Shown: positions 45,401 through 57,129 of the stretch, in pieces
Layout of the letters: every line of letters starts with the position of its first letter
Numbering within the stretch: position 1 is the stretch's first letter
Origin: Lingula anatina
Lineage: Eukaryota; Brachiopoda; Lingulata; Lingulida; Lingulidae
Direction: 5' to 3'
DNA length: 64,000 nt
NCBI RefSeq assembly: GCF_001039355.2
Contig: NW_019775484.1
Coordinates: 137,478-201,477 of the forward strand
Made by a program: the position numbers and the translations under genes
Notes under the pieces: model-generated
What the model was told of the DNA's origin: nothing
Seen by the model: only the letters and a program-made list of their open reading frames with translations
The model's database searches: none

Positions 45401-46719
45401 CTGTAAACATACAATAAAATAAATCAATTATAAATACATTTTTAAATACTTACAACATATAATCACATCTGTACCAAAATCCATTTACTAAGAAAATATT
45501 ATATAAGCATATACATCTACCACAAAATATACACTACACAAATAAATATTATCTTTGCATCTAAGTCTGCCATTATGAAAAATTCTTACATTTCCACTAC
45601 ATAAAAAATACTCACCAAATAGTTTAACAAACTTGTAATTTAACCAATCCTTTTTCCTCTACATGCAATGATAATCATTCCAAAAAAAACCAGAAAATAA
45701 ACAAACATATAAATAAAAAAATTACAAACATCATGTCTATATACAAAAAACTCATCTGCACAAATAAATGTTATAATTATAACAAAAATACTCTGTCAGT
45801 TCACATTTACTTCTATTTCTATTACAAAAATATTTATTCATAATCAAAAACCAATAAATTATTCAATTGACTTTCCATAAATTACACTAAATGCCACTCC
45901 ATTACTCTATCAAAAACCAAAAGCACATTTCCCATACTTAAAAAAATGCATATGTATATTTTCCTTATTAAAAATCATTTGTTTACTCTGAAAAATAATT
46001 CCATGTGATTAATTAATCAATATACTGACCCTGCTCCCATTACTAACATCATTGTCAACTTCAAGTATTTCCTACATCACATACCTCTACCTGCCATCAC
46101 TGCAAAAAATATCAAAACAACAATAAGACTACAAAAGCACTCTGAGAGCGCAGACCTCAGCCAAGACAACAAATTTTTATTATAAATAATAACTGATTGA
46201 ATATTGATCCAGATCACCACCAAAAACTATTCCTCTGTTCCTTAGCCCACTTCTTACAGTTTCAGAAAATTTTATCAAAAACAATCCACAATTTTTTCTA
46301 TTTATCTTCATAACAGAGAAAAACAAAAATATGTATAAAAATCACCTCCCTGACAAAAGTAATAAAAACAATATTCTAGCATTGCCAAACATGCCCATTA
46401 ATTTCTTTTACAATACATTCCTCCCACTTCTGTCCATACATAAATCATTTAAAATATACATTTAATGAACCTCTATAAACCCCAAACATCAGACAATTTT
46501 CCAATTACTTATCATTAAATTTTAATACAGATTGTTACATCATTGATTGAATGACATANCATTAAACAAGAAAAAAAAATATTGTAAATGTTTGTATACC
46601 TTTTCAACAACGGTGCCAATGTATATGGATTTACAAAGTTAGCGGAATACCTGGTAATGGGTCTTAACAGCAACACATGTTGGATTTTGAATGCAGATCT
46701 GTGGCTTGTTGCTTACCAG

Positions 46720-47030
46720 AAAACACAGTGTCCTCAAATTTGTCTTTAACTGCCAGGGCCTCTCGGAACCAGTTGACTCTTTTTGGACAGTTGACTTTTA
46801 ATAGTCTTTTAATAGTTCATCTTTTGACCTCTGCTTCAATTTTTTTGAGGTGGTGCTTGAGCTCATTCCACAAATTGTCCATTTGATCAAGGTCCCTTCT
46901 CTCTGGTGGCTTTTTAAACCAGTTGATATCATTGTCTTCAAATTGAATTGCTTTGCCAATCTGCTGGTATGTTATGGGTTGTTGTCTTGCTTAAATCTGA
47001 TATCCCCTCAAAAAATTCAGCAAGGCTCTC
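46720..47030 (-). pseudogene. Tc1/mariner relic type A, copy 3
   Basis: Same as the other type A copies: KQDNNP with stop, NWFKKPPERRDLDQMDNLW with NELKHHL, 7-base run frame shift, and the donor TTTTCTG|GTAAGC. Here the Ala after LW is replaced by N. Confidence 0.7.
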
Positions 47031-47282
47031 AATTACCCAGAAAACAGGGGCCTAAATAAGAAATGGTCATTTACTATCAAGTATCACCAATTAGAAATGG
47101 CATCTATTTTTGCCTTGACAAAATATTATTGATTTATGAAAGAAATCTGCTGTCCCTTTGTTAGAATCAATTTATCATAAATATTATCGTAGTTACCACA
47201 TATCATGGGACCAAAATACAAATAGTTGTAAATGTCAAATATCAAACAAGGTAAATGTATAGTCTGATGTGGCCTATTCTGT

Positions 47283-47805
47283 CTATGTCTCACACCCCAA
47301 AAAAGTCTTTGGGAACTTTATACCCTCACATAGTGCAACAGTAAACTTCCCACCTTTCATCACAATGTACTCATCTGGTTCTGTCTGTTCCTTGAATTCC
47401 TTTATCATAGTGGCCTTAGAGAGAGATTTTACCTCTTGCCAGAAATCTTTCTGTAACTGAACAAATGTCTTAGGTTGGTCATTACTGTCTCTGTTGAACA
47501 ATTTCATGAAAGTGGCATCAAAAGCTACAATGGGAACATCCAGCTCTTCTTCATAATAGCTTGTCCAAAGTGTCCTCCATGATGTTTTGCATGACATCCA
47601 TTGGCAAGTATTACCCTTAAAGAAAGTAATTGATGGGGACACCAAAAATTCTGTCTTCATTGTTGATCCGGTCCAAATCAGAAAGCACCAGAGCTACCAT
47701 CTTGGTTGCTTTTTGACTGGATAACTGTCCCCAATTTCCAGTGCTGTTTGTTTTGATGTAATGTTGAACTGTAGTGTTGACTGGAAGGTTTCTGTGGATG
47801 TGCAA
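47283..47805 (-). pseudogene. Family U ORF, copy 4 (longest open frame)
   Basis: Two overlapping minus-strand frames: MHIHRNLPVNTTVQHYIKTN to INNEDRIFGVPINYFL, and a 125-codon frame from TFFKGNTCQWMSCKTSWRTL through YYEEELDVPIVAFDATFMKL, NRDSNDQPKTFVQLQKDFW, KATMIKEFKEQTEPDEYIV and GGKFTVALCEGIKFPKTFLG. This copy has DQPK where others have a TAA. The two frames are offset by one base at GVP. Charged, soluble-looking; no recognised domain. It could be a gene fragment or a TE protein. Confidence 0.45.
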
Positions 47806-48062
47806 TGGACTTCAACAAATGAGTACATATATATACAACTGTCACTATTACATTTCAGTTTTGTTTTTCAAAGAGATCTGAGAACTGAGAATTGATTTGC
47901 AGTGATGAAAATATTTCAATTTTCAGAACTGGCAATTAGGAGGAGTGTGACCCCTCTCACCATATGAAAGCAACAACACTCACAAATTAAATCTGTCATT
48001 ATTTTTATTAATAATCACAAAGACAAAAACATAATAGAGGCTTGAATGAAGAATATCTCTTC

Positions 48063-48142
48063 TCAACTCTGCCTCATGAAACAAGATGCCAGTCTGGATA
48101 GGAAGCATCGAAAATGCCTAAAACGTTTAGATTTCTTTGGAG
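48063..48142 (-). other. Basic C-terminal exon, copy c
   Basis: Same exon with substitutions (RFRHFRCFLSRLASCFMRQS) and TGA instead of TAA. Acceptor kept. Confidence 0.48.
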
Positions 48143-48588
48143 CTGGAATGAAAATAAAATTGCATGTAATAAAAAAAAGGGCAAAAAGGAGTTAAACTTT
48201 AAGAGAAATATTTGACTTTTATAGCTTTAGCTTATGGTATGTGACAAACAAAATAGAAATGTATTTCTGTTTTCAACCGAAACCTAATCTTAAGAATATG
48301 ATTATTGAAATATAAAAAGAATGACACATATCTATAATGATAGCCAGCCTCAATATCCAGACAAAGAGGGTCCCTCAAAGACAGCAATGTACAGTAATAC
48401 TGTAACTTGCAATGACAAAAATAAAATACTTGAAAGTATTCCCTGCTTAGGATTTATCATATAGGTGCATGTTATATAACCCACACCACAACCATATATA
48501 AATCCCCTTTATTTACACCTACCACCCTCACTCCCTCTCTCAGTCTCCCTCTTTCATCTTTTTGGAAGAGGTGTGTTATCAATTAATC

Positions 48589-48684
48589 TCTATGTGGTAG
48601 TTCCTGGTGTGAATTCTATGTGGTAGTTCCTGGTGTGAATTCTATGTGGTGGTGTGAATTCTATGTGGTAGTTCCTGGTGTGAA
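48589..48684. repeat. 26/19-bp minisatellite, copy c
   Basis: Four units, one of them the 19-bp form. Confidence 0.95.
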
Positions 48685-49089
48685 TTCCCTCTAAATGATG
48701 CCATGGCAAACAATTTCTGCAATATTTAATGGCTGATGTGTTGAAGTGGAAAGATGATATGTTGGGATTTTCATTAGCACCACCAGCATTTCTTTGCATT
48801 GAGAAGTATTGTTCTAATGGATCTTGGTTATAATGGTCCGAGAGGACAAAACCAATTTCTTTACTCTGGAAAAAATGACAGGATTTTCCAATTCAGTAAA
48901 AGACTTGACTGTTATTTCAATCCTCTCCTACAGTATGTCTGAGGGATCAGCAGCATTGTTTGTTTGCCAGACTTGGAAAAACTCTGTTTCATGCTTTCAG
49001 ATCTTCCATGAATTCACATTGCTACTGGAACTGTTCATCTTGTGAATCTGTACATGGTACCAAATCTGGTTTTCTGCTGCATAGGTGTA

Positions 49090-49320
49090 GGGAGTATCCC
49101 ATTCTCTGTCTCCTCACCAGGCTGTCCACCCTGTCTCTGTCTCCTCACCAGGCTGTCCACCCTCTGTCTCTGTCTCTTCACCAGGCTGTCCACCCTCTGT
49201 CTCCTCACCAAGCTGTCCACCATCTCTCTCCTCACCAGGCTGTCCACCCTCTGTCTCCTCACCAGGCTGTCCACCCTCTGTTTTTTCATCTTGCTCTCCA
49301 CCCTCTGCAATTTGTTTCTT
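49090..49320 (-). other. Acidic-repeat exon, copy 2
   Basis: About seven 27-bp units. The minus-strand frame EETEGGQPG runs to EETENGILPTPMQQKTRFG and a stop, with a 4-base insertion near 49,133 that changes frame in the last unit. Strongly reduced in repeat number relative to copy 1. Confidence 0.48.
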
Positions 49321-50683
49321 CTGTATGCAGTTTCAACCTATTACATTCATTATAGTTTTAGTTCAATTAAGCCTTGTATTCACAATCATACTGCAAGCTT
49401 AAGTTTAATTATGTATATATTAAAGTTCATTTTTTCATTAACCTCATAAATGAACTTCAGTTAAATTATTTCCCCAGTTTGATATGAAAATTAAACTTTG
49501 AGATGTTTCACAAAAGACACAATGTGACAGTCAATAAAATGTATGCAACAAACATCAAACACATTACCATTAGTTGTGGTTGCATGATTATATATGACTT
49601 ACTCTCATTTATAAACAATAAAATACCTTATGACAAATAAACATAACCTGAGATAAAGATATTATATTAGTATTGTTTTTTGACAAAATATACCTAAAAT
49701 TATAACAACGCACTTAAGGTGTAACTTTAAACGCTCAGGTATGAGATAGCAATGATACACTGAGAGTTAGTATTAAAATTTAAAAAAAAAACCCAGATGT
49801 ATGCAATTTCAAGGTATAATATTTATTATAATTTCAGTTCAATAAAAAATCTTGTTTTAAAAATCATATTGCAACCTTGTATTTAATTAAACCTATATAA
49901 GATTTATTCAACATAGAAATATGCCATTGTGAAGTAATTATTTATGTAACTCAATGTAACTATTTCTTCAGACCTTGTCTCTTTAAAATGCACTATAATT
50001 CAAATTTTTGTATAATTTCAATACATCACAAAACAACTCATTTCATATTACAAAGAAAATATTTTAAATACATATAACTTCTTTCTTATGCTTAATACAA
50101 ATGAAACATATCCCATAACACAGACAGCACCAAATAATCATTTTTTAAATGAGCTTCCTTTTAATATAATCATATCAACTTGTCATCTTGTAGTTCAACA
50201 TTTTTAACATCAATTTTCTTTGGAAACAAATATTCACTTTCCAAAACTAAAAATATGCAAATTTTCTTTTGGACAATATAACTTCATAATAGCAACACAC
50301 TTAACTGCATATTAAAATTATTTTATGGCATAAACTGCCATCTTAATTATACAAATGTCCATGGTAAACTCGATTCATTTAAAGAACATTATATTATTGC
50401 AGTTTTGACATTATTATTCTCCTAGTCTTAAGAACAATTAATACAGCTTGAACAATGTTCTTTATAATATAAACTATACCATAAACATTATATACAACAT
50501 TCTGTACATTTTACTCACATCCTACCAAATTGTTTATAGCAAAATCACCAAATAAAGCAACACATTTAAATGAATTCACAAAAAATTATCTTTAAAAACT
50601 TCTTTAAAATATCATTTTCTTACTTAAGAACATAATATTCAAATTGACAACATGAAAACAATATTCAATCCATCTTAACATAC

Positions 50684-50730
50684 AAAGTTTTTTTATATCC
50701 AATCTTCCAAATTCCTTTCGTCACAATTGC
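50684..50730 (-). other. 48-nt exon candidate, copy 2 (one base shorter)
   Basis: Acceptor and donor kept; an A is missing in the lysine run, and N becomes I at residue 2. The frame is broken if the same donor is used. Confidence 0.35.
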
Positions 50731-50913
50731 CTAAAACAAAAATATAAGTATTAATATAAATAAATCAAAATATACCATCTTTTATCACATAAGTGCTAAC
50801 AATTAGATTATAAAAGCAACATACTACATATTTACTACACTCAATCCATATAATAAATATACAAATTTCTCTCTTCAAATATAAGTTAATTAATGAAATC
50901 AACAATCTCTTAC

Positions 50914-50993
50914 CTCACAAATATAATGCAAAAAGTCCATATATTCTTCCATTTCATTGAAACTTATATAGCCTTTTGAATTTCCAAAGGTGC
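50914..50993 (-). other. 81-nt exon candidate, copy 2 (one base shorter)
   Basis: Both splice sites are kept, but one base of the T run is missing (80 nt), which breaks the frame after the second or third codon. Confidence 0.42.
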
Positions 50994-52160
50994 CTGTAAA
51001 CATACAATAAAATAAATCAATTATAAATACATTTTTAAATTCTTACAACATATAATCACATCTGTTCCAAAATCCATTTACTAAGAAAATATTATATAAG
51101 CATATACATCTACCACAAAATATACACTACACAAATAAATATTATCTTTGCATCTAAGTCTGCCATTATAAAAAATTCTTACATTTCCACTACATAAAAA
51201 ATACTCACCAAATAATTTAACAAACTTGTAATTTAACCAATCCTTTTTCCTCTACATGCAATGATAATCATTCCTAATAAACCAGAAAATAAACAAACAT
51301 ATAAATAAAAAAATTACAAACATCATGTCTATATACAAAAAACTCATCTGCACAAATAAATGTTATAATTATAACAAAAATACTCTGTCAGTTCACATTT
51401 ACTTCTATTTCTATTACAAAAATAATATTTATTCATAATCAAAAACCAATAAATTATTCAATTGACTTTACATAAATTACACTAAATGCCACTCCATTAC
51501 TCTATCAAAAACCAAAAGCACATTTCCCATACTTAAAAAAATGCATATGTATATTTTCCTTATTAAAAATCACCATTTGTTTACTCTGAAAAATAATTCC
51601 ATGTGATTAATTAATCAATATACTGACCCTGCTCCCATTACTAACATCATTGTCAACTTCAAGTATTTCCTATATCACATACCTCTTCCTGCCATCACTG
51701 CAAAAAATATCAAAACAACAATAAGACTACAAAAGCACTCTGAGAGCGCAGACCTCAGCCAAGACAACAAATTTTTATTATTAATAATAACTGATTGATT
51801 ATTGATCCAGATCACCACCAAAAACTAATCCTCTGTTCCGTAGCCCATTTCTTACAGTTTCAGAAAATTTTATCAAAAACAATCCACAATTTTTTCTATT
51901 TATCTTCATAACAGAGAAAAACAAAAATATGTATAAAAATAACCTCCCTGACAAAAGTAATAAAAACAATATTCTAGCATTGCCAAACATGCCCATTAAT
52001 TTCTTTTTCAATACATTCCTCCCACTTCTGTCATTACATAAATCATTTAAAATATACATTTAATGAACCTCTATAAACCCCAAACATCAGACAATTTTCC
52101 AATTACTTATCATTAACTTTTAATACAGATTGTTACATCATTGATTGAATGACAGAAAAA

Positions 52161-53540
52161 CATCAAAAAAAAAAAAAATTAAAAAAACAGTACCTTCATA
52201 AAATTAAACTATCATATAAATCTTCATTACTATTTATATTAAATTTTTTTTACAGCCAAAATTAATACAAACCATTTCACTCAATGCTCTTATTTCCCTT
52301 CACTCTGAAAACTCAAAATATATATGAACTCGCCTTTCAAATATAGCCTCCTCTCCTTTGTCTCCTCCACCTCAAATGATGGGTTTTAACCTCCACACAT
52401 TTTATGAAGAGACTTAACTCACAAAAACTATCATATGAACTAATACAACTCCTACCCTTCCAACTAAAATGAACATTTAACAAAAATAAATTACCATTAA
52501 AAAGCTATGCCATAACTCAATACTACCCCTCTTCCCTAAATAATACAAGAAATTTACATAAACAATTTAAGAAAAAACTTTCTGTGAAAAAAAAAATCAC
52601 TGTATATAGTACTTGTTTCTCATAAAATAAAGTAAATTTAGACATTGTTTTCTATTTTCTCTAAGTTTTCAATCAACATTTCTCTTGATTTTGAATAAAA
52701 AGCGTCACATCCCCAAATATAAAAAAAATACTGCCACACAGGTATTTCTTCTGTGCGTTAACAGCATATTTTCTCTTCAATCGTGAACTTCACACTTTCT
52801 TTTATTATATTTATGTCAACCTTACTTTCCTCTAACATCCCAAGATAATCTAAACAATATTTTTTTCATAAAAAATAACAAATCTACACATTGTTTTCTA
52901 GAAAGATTACTTTCCATTATTTCTAAATTTCTTATCGTAACTTCTCCAGCACATTCTGATAGTCTCTCCTCTTTCCATATCTGAGATAAATATTTTAAAA
53001 TAAATGAATCAGCAGGTTTAGTACCCTTTTCAGAGTTGACACCTTACTATTACTATTAATATTCAACATTCAACTGACAAACCCCCCTAAAACACATATT
53101 TTCATAAAAATTTAACGTGGTCATTTTAACTTTAATTTAATATATTTCAAATTTTAAAAAAATGAATCATAAAACTATAAGACTCAACTTTAATTAGCCA
53201 TCAATTTCTTTCAATTTATTCAGAATTTATTTACAGACTGAGCACTCTTATTGCACTCATCAATCAAACTAATAAAGCCTACCACGACCCTATAGTACTT
53301 ATTCTAAACCAATCCATCTCCAACATAAATCTCCTAATTGCAAAAAAATTAACCCCTTACTCTACTTCACCACTCCTTAAACTGCTAAAAAATCACAATT
53401 TATCATTCCATTCATATACTTTATATATAAACATATTAGGCTTGAATTCTTTAGCCAAATAATAAAAAACTCAAACACATATGAATCCTGTTTAATAACT
53501 CTTACTATGCAAGCCCAAACTAATTTGGACCACTTTTCAA
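52161..53540. other. AT-rich, no recognisable feature
   Basis: Roughly three-quarters A+T, single copy in this window, with homopolymer A and T runs. No open frame, RNA gene or repeat I can support. Confidence 0.6.
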
Positions 53541-53544
53541 CAAT

Positions 53545-54113
53545 CTCATTTTCTCAATCTGTCATGATGTACCACCTGGATTTTTTTTATCTTTAATTGT
53601 ATAGAGAGGTGGGGATGCTTTGACAATATCATATGGTCCTCTATATAAGGGTCTAAGTTTCTTACTTTCTCCCTTTTTATGACTTTCATCCCTCAAATAT
53701 ACCTTCTGTGACCACAAGTATATTCACTCTCTCTCAACTTTGCATCGTACAATTGTTTTTGACATTTCTGCACACACTTCAATTTTTCTCTAGCCATTTT
53801 CATGTGATCTATTTAGGCATTCACTCAAGTTTTTCAACCATTCATGAGTCTCATATGGTATCAAATTTTCATTCACACAACCTGTTAGTAAATACAATGG
53901 CATAAAAACTTCTCTCCCTAACATCATCATGTTAGGAGTAAACCCTGTTGATGCATTCACAGTTGAATGTAATGCCATAACTAATTGAGGTAAATCTCTA
54001 TCCCAATATCTTACATTCCCTTCTACATTATATCTAATCATCTGTGTAATAATACCCATGCATCTTTTAACTTCATCTCGAAGATTTGATATACTTTCAT
54101 TTTGTACCTTCAC
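53545..54113 (-). pseudogene. Ty3/gypsy integrase C-terminal fragment
   Basis: Minus strand: KRCMGIITQMIRYNVEGNV, RDLPQLVMALHSTVNASTGF, TPNMMMLGREVFMPLYLL, then after frame changes the KVYLRDESHKKGESKKLRPL and GPY/F-type module (YRGPYDI, later HHDRLRK). It is the same family as 60,181-63,394 and as the integrase pieces at 15.4 and 21.1 kb. The catalytic D positions lie outside it. Its right border (54,075-54,190) leads directly into D3 copy 5. Confidence 0.85.
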
Positions 54114-54404
54114 TCACTCCATCAACTTTCTATACTTTTCTTCCCAATTCACACTCTCTTCCTTTTTCTCATCTCCAACTTTTGAACCTTCAGTGCTTGA
54201 GATCATTTTATGTCAGCAAAAAACTGCTAGTTAAAATTTTACCAGAAACAGTTGAAATTTTACCAAGAACAGCTGAACTTGAACTTTTCACAACCTGAGC
54301 TCTGACATCTGAACTGGTAGGATCCAAACTGCTAGGTTTCTGAAAATCAATTAATAGTTGGATATGTTACTATATAGCAGGGGGCAGAGAAGGTGGCAGG
54401 AAGT

Positions 54405-54765
54405 GTACTTTTCTAAGGTGGCCGATGTATTTCTTACATTTTTCACTGTCCACAGTTCTCCAAAAGTCTCTTAGGCCTGCAACCAACTCGTCCTTTCTTT
54501 TGGGTTTGGTGTGTTTTCTCAAGTGATGTTTCATCTCAGCCCAGAGCAGTTCAATGGGGTTAAGGTCAGGGCTTTCAGGGGTGTCTTCGTCCACTTAACG
54601 CCATTTTCTTGCAGAAATTCTTTGGTCAAGCGGCTTGTGTGGGTAGGGGCATTGTCTTGGAAAAAATGGTGGCCTTCAGCAAGAGTTTCACTGAGAAATG
54701 GCAGGAGGAAGTCTTTCAAAATTCCTAGATTCACAAGGGCAAGATTGAAAGACGCGTGACACAAA
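54405..54765 (-). pseudogene. Tc1/mariner transposase relic, type B, copy 2
   Basis: Same as 37,901-38,230, with two extra N-terminal segments (ASFNLALVNLGILKD) and a few more C-terminal codons (YIGHLRKV) before the frame runs into unrelated DNA. It carries the same one-base frame shift after ENGVKW, so the inactivation predates the duplication. Confidence 0.88.
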
Positions 54766-55299
54766 GCTAAACATGTATGGTAAAGTAAATTACTTAATTA
54801 CCGGTTCAACAGTGGCCTAGTTCTCACAGTCCTGGCTGATTAGATTTCATTCCTGGACTGTTTATGTACACATGTTAAATTTTAATTAATTCATCAAATT
54901 TCTACAAGTAAAGTAAATACATTTTTCACATCAATATCCACTAGTTGTAGCGTCTCACCTGCCCATACATGGGTCCTTAGGTTTGTGGGTGGGGCGGGCT
55001 AATGTTGTTTCCAATATCATCTCTTATCACTTTCCGGAATTATACCATTTGATACCATTTGAGTCCATTTCCAAGGTGCACTCATCTGAATTGAATGAGC
55101 AAATAAGATTTAAAAAAAACACAATATGAAACTCAAAAAGCAAATTATAGAAGAAAATATTGTAAATGTTTGTATACCTTTTCCCATGTGTATATGGATT
55201 TACAAAGTGAGTGGAATACCTGGTAATGGCACTTAAACAACAACACGTTGGATTTTGAATGCAGATCTGTGGATTGTTGCTTACCAGAAAACACAATGT

Positions 55300-55595
55300 C
55301 CTAAAATTTGTCTTCAACTGCCAGTGCCTCTCAGCACCAGTTTACTCTTTTTGGAAGGTTGACTTTTAGTAGTCTTTTAATAGTTCATCTTTTGTCCTCT
55401 GCTTCAATTTTTTGAGGTGGTGCTTGAGCTCAGCCCACAAATTGTCCATTTGATCAAGGTCCCTTCTCTCTGGTGGCTTTTTGAACCAGTTGATATTATT
55501 GTCTTCAAATTGAATTGCTTTGCCAATCTGCTGGTATGTTATGGGTTGTTGTCTTGCTTAAATCTGATATCCCCTCAAAAAATTCAGTCTGGCTC
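55300..55595 (-). pseudogene. Tc1/mariner relic type A, copy 4
   Basis: This copy has six instead of seven bases in the run after HHL, so the frame continues LKKLKQRTKDELLKDY to a stop, matching the Tc1 KPRTKDEL pattern. The catalytic position is again D (DLDQMDNLW), and the downstream part has two stops. Confidence 0.72.
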
Positions 55596-55849
55596 TGAAT
55601 TACCCAGAAAACAGGGGTCTAAATAAGAAATGGTCATTTTATATTAAGTATCACCAATTAGAAATGGCATCTATTTTTGCCTTGACAAAATATTATTGAT
55701 TTATGAAAGAAATCTGCTGTCCCTTTGTTAGAATCAATTTATCATAAATATTATCGTAGTTACCACATAGCATGGGACCAAAATACAAATAGTTGTAAAT
55801 GTCAAATATCAAACAAGGTAAATGTATAGTCTGTTGTGGCCTATTCTGT

Positions 55850-56371
55850 CTGTGTCTCACACCCCAAAAAAGTCTTTGGAAACTTTATACCCTCACATAG
55901 TGCAACAGTAAACTTCCCACTTTTTATCACAATGTACTCATCTGGTTCCATCTGCTCCTTGAATTCCTTTATCATAGTGGCCTTAGAGAGAGATTTTACC
56001 TCTTGCCAGAAATCTTTCTGTAACTGAACAAATGTCTTAGGTTGTTAATTACTGTCTCTGTTGAACAATTTCATAAAAGTGGCATCAAAAGCTACATTGG
56101 GAACATCCACCTCTTCTTCATAATAGCTTCTCTAAAGTGTCCTCCATGATGTTTCACATGACGTCCATTGGCAAGTATTACCCTTAAAGAAAGTAATTAA
56201 TGGGACACCAAAAATTCCTTTGTCATTGTTGATCCTGTCCATATCACAAAGCACCAGAGCTACCATCTTGGTTGCTTTTTGACTGGATAACTGTCCCCAA
56301 TTTCCAGTGTTGTTTGTTTTGATGTAATGTTGAACTGTAGTGTTGACTGGAAGGTTTCTGTGGATGTGCAA
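55850..56371 (-). pseudogene. Family U ORF, copy 5
   Basis: Here the N-terminal frame runs through the GVP break without interruption: RINNDKGIFGVPLITFFKGN then TCQWTSCETSWRTL. It stops at a TAG in the next segment, and the TAA before QPK is present. Lesions in copies 4 and 5 are at different points. Confidence 0.45.
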
Positions 56372-56637
56372 TGGACTTCAACAAATTAGTACATATACAA
56401 CTGTCACTATTACATTTCAGTTTTGTTTTTCAAAGAGATCTGAGAACTTTAAATTTTTTGAAAATTTGAAATTGATTTGCAGTGATGGAATGATTTATAT
56501 TTTTAGAACTGGCAATGAGTAGAAGTGTGACCCCTCTCACCATATGAAAGCAACAACATTCACAAATTAAACCAATGTCATTATTTTTATTAACAAAGAC
56601 AAAAACATAAAGAGGCTTGAATGAAGAATATCTCTTC

Positions 56638-56717
56638 TTAACTCTGCCTCCTGAAACAAGATGCCAGTCTAGATAGGAAACGTCAAAAATGTCCAAAACG
56701 TTTAGATTTCTTTGGAG
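56638..56717 (-). pseudogene. Basic C-terminal exon, copy d (acceptor lost)
   Basis: Coding part as in other copies with three substitutions, but the intron and acceptor are deleted at 56,717, so it cannot be spliced as in the other copies. Confidence 0.5.
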
Positions 56718-57044
56718 CACCACCTGCATTTTCTTTGCATTGAGAAGTATTTTTCTAATGGATCTTGATTATATTGGTCTGAGAGGACAAAACCAACTCG
56801 GCCCGGCCTTTACTCTGGAAAAAATGACAGGATTTTCCAAATCAGTAAAACACTTGACTGTTATTTCAATCCTCTCCTACAGTATGTCTGAGGGATCAGC
56901 AGCATTGTTTGTTTGCCAGACTTGGAAAAACTCTGTTTCATGCTTTCAGATCTTCCATGAATTCACATTGCTACTGGAACTGTTCATCTTGTGAATCTGT
57001 ATATGTTGCCAAATCTGGTTTTCTGCTGCATAGGTGTGGGGAGT

Positions 57045-57125
57045 ATCCCATTCTCTGTCTCCTCACCAGGCTGTCCACCCTCTGTTTCTTCATCTTGCTC
57101 TCCACCCTCTGCAATTTGTGTTTAT
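57045..57125 (-). other. Acidic-repeat exon, copy 3 (two units)
   Basis: Minus strand EGGEQDEETEGGQPGEETEN followed by GILPTPMQQKTRFGNIYR and stop, without the frame shifts of the longer copies. The shortest and only uninterrupted version. Confidence 0.5.
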
Positions 57126-57129
57126 TCTT

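Larger units (their letters stand above)
41369..46558. repeat. Duplicated block D3, copy 3
   Basis: Collinear with 47,617-52,155 over its whole length: family U start, basic exon, 26-bp minisatellite, acidic repeat exon, and a long AT-rich part with two small exons. It ends at the N (46,559). Copy 1 (36,843-37,893) plus copy 3 together equal the continuous copy 4 (46,560-52,155). Confidence 0.9.
43600..46558. other. AT-rich intron-like region
   Basis: Apart from the two exon candidates (45,089-45,136; 45,320-45,400), only low-complexity AT-rich DNA is seen. A local GC-richer word (ctctgagagcgcagacctca, 46,140-46,159) is conserved in copy 4 (51,738-51,757). Confidence 0.6.
46560..52160. repeat. 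Duplicated block D3, copy 4 (continuous)
   Basis: Begins right after the N at 46,559 with the same bases as 36,846. It continues without interruption through all parts that copies 1 and 3 hold separately, and leaves the repeat at about 52,155. Confidence 0.9.

Noticed and set aside
52161-53540. Possible gene in the long single-copy AT-rich stretch
   Set aside because: No open frame above chance, no paired splice sites and no RNA gene seen.
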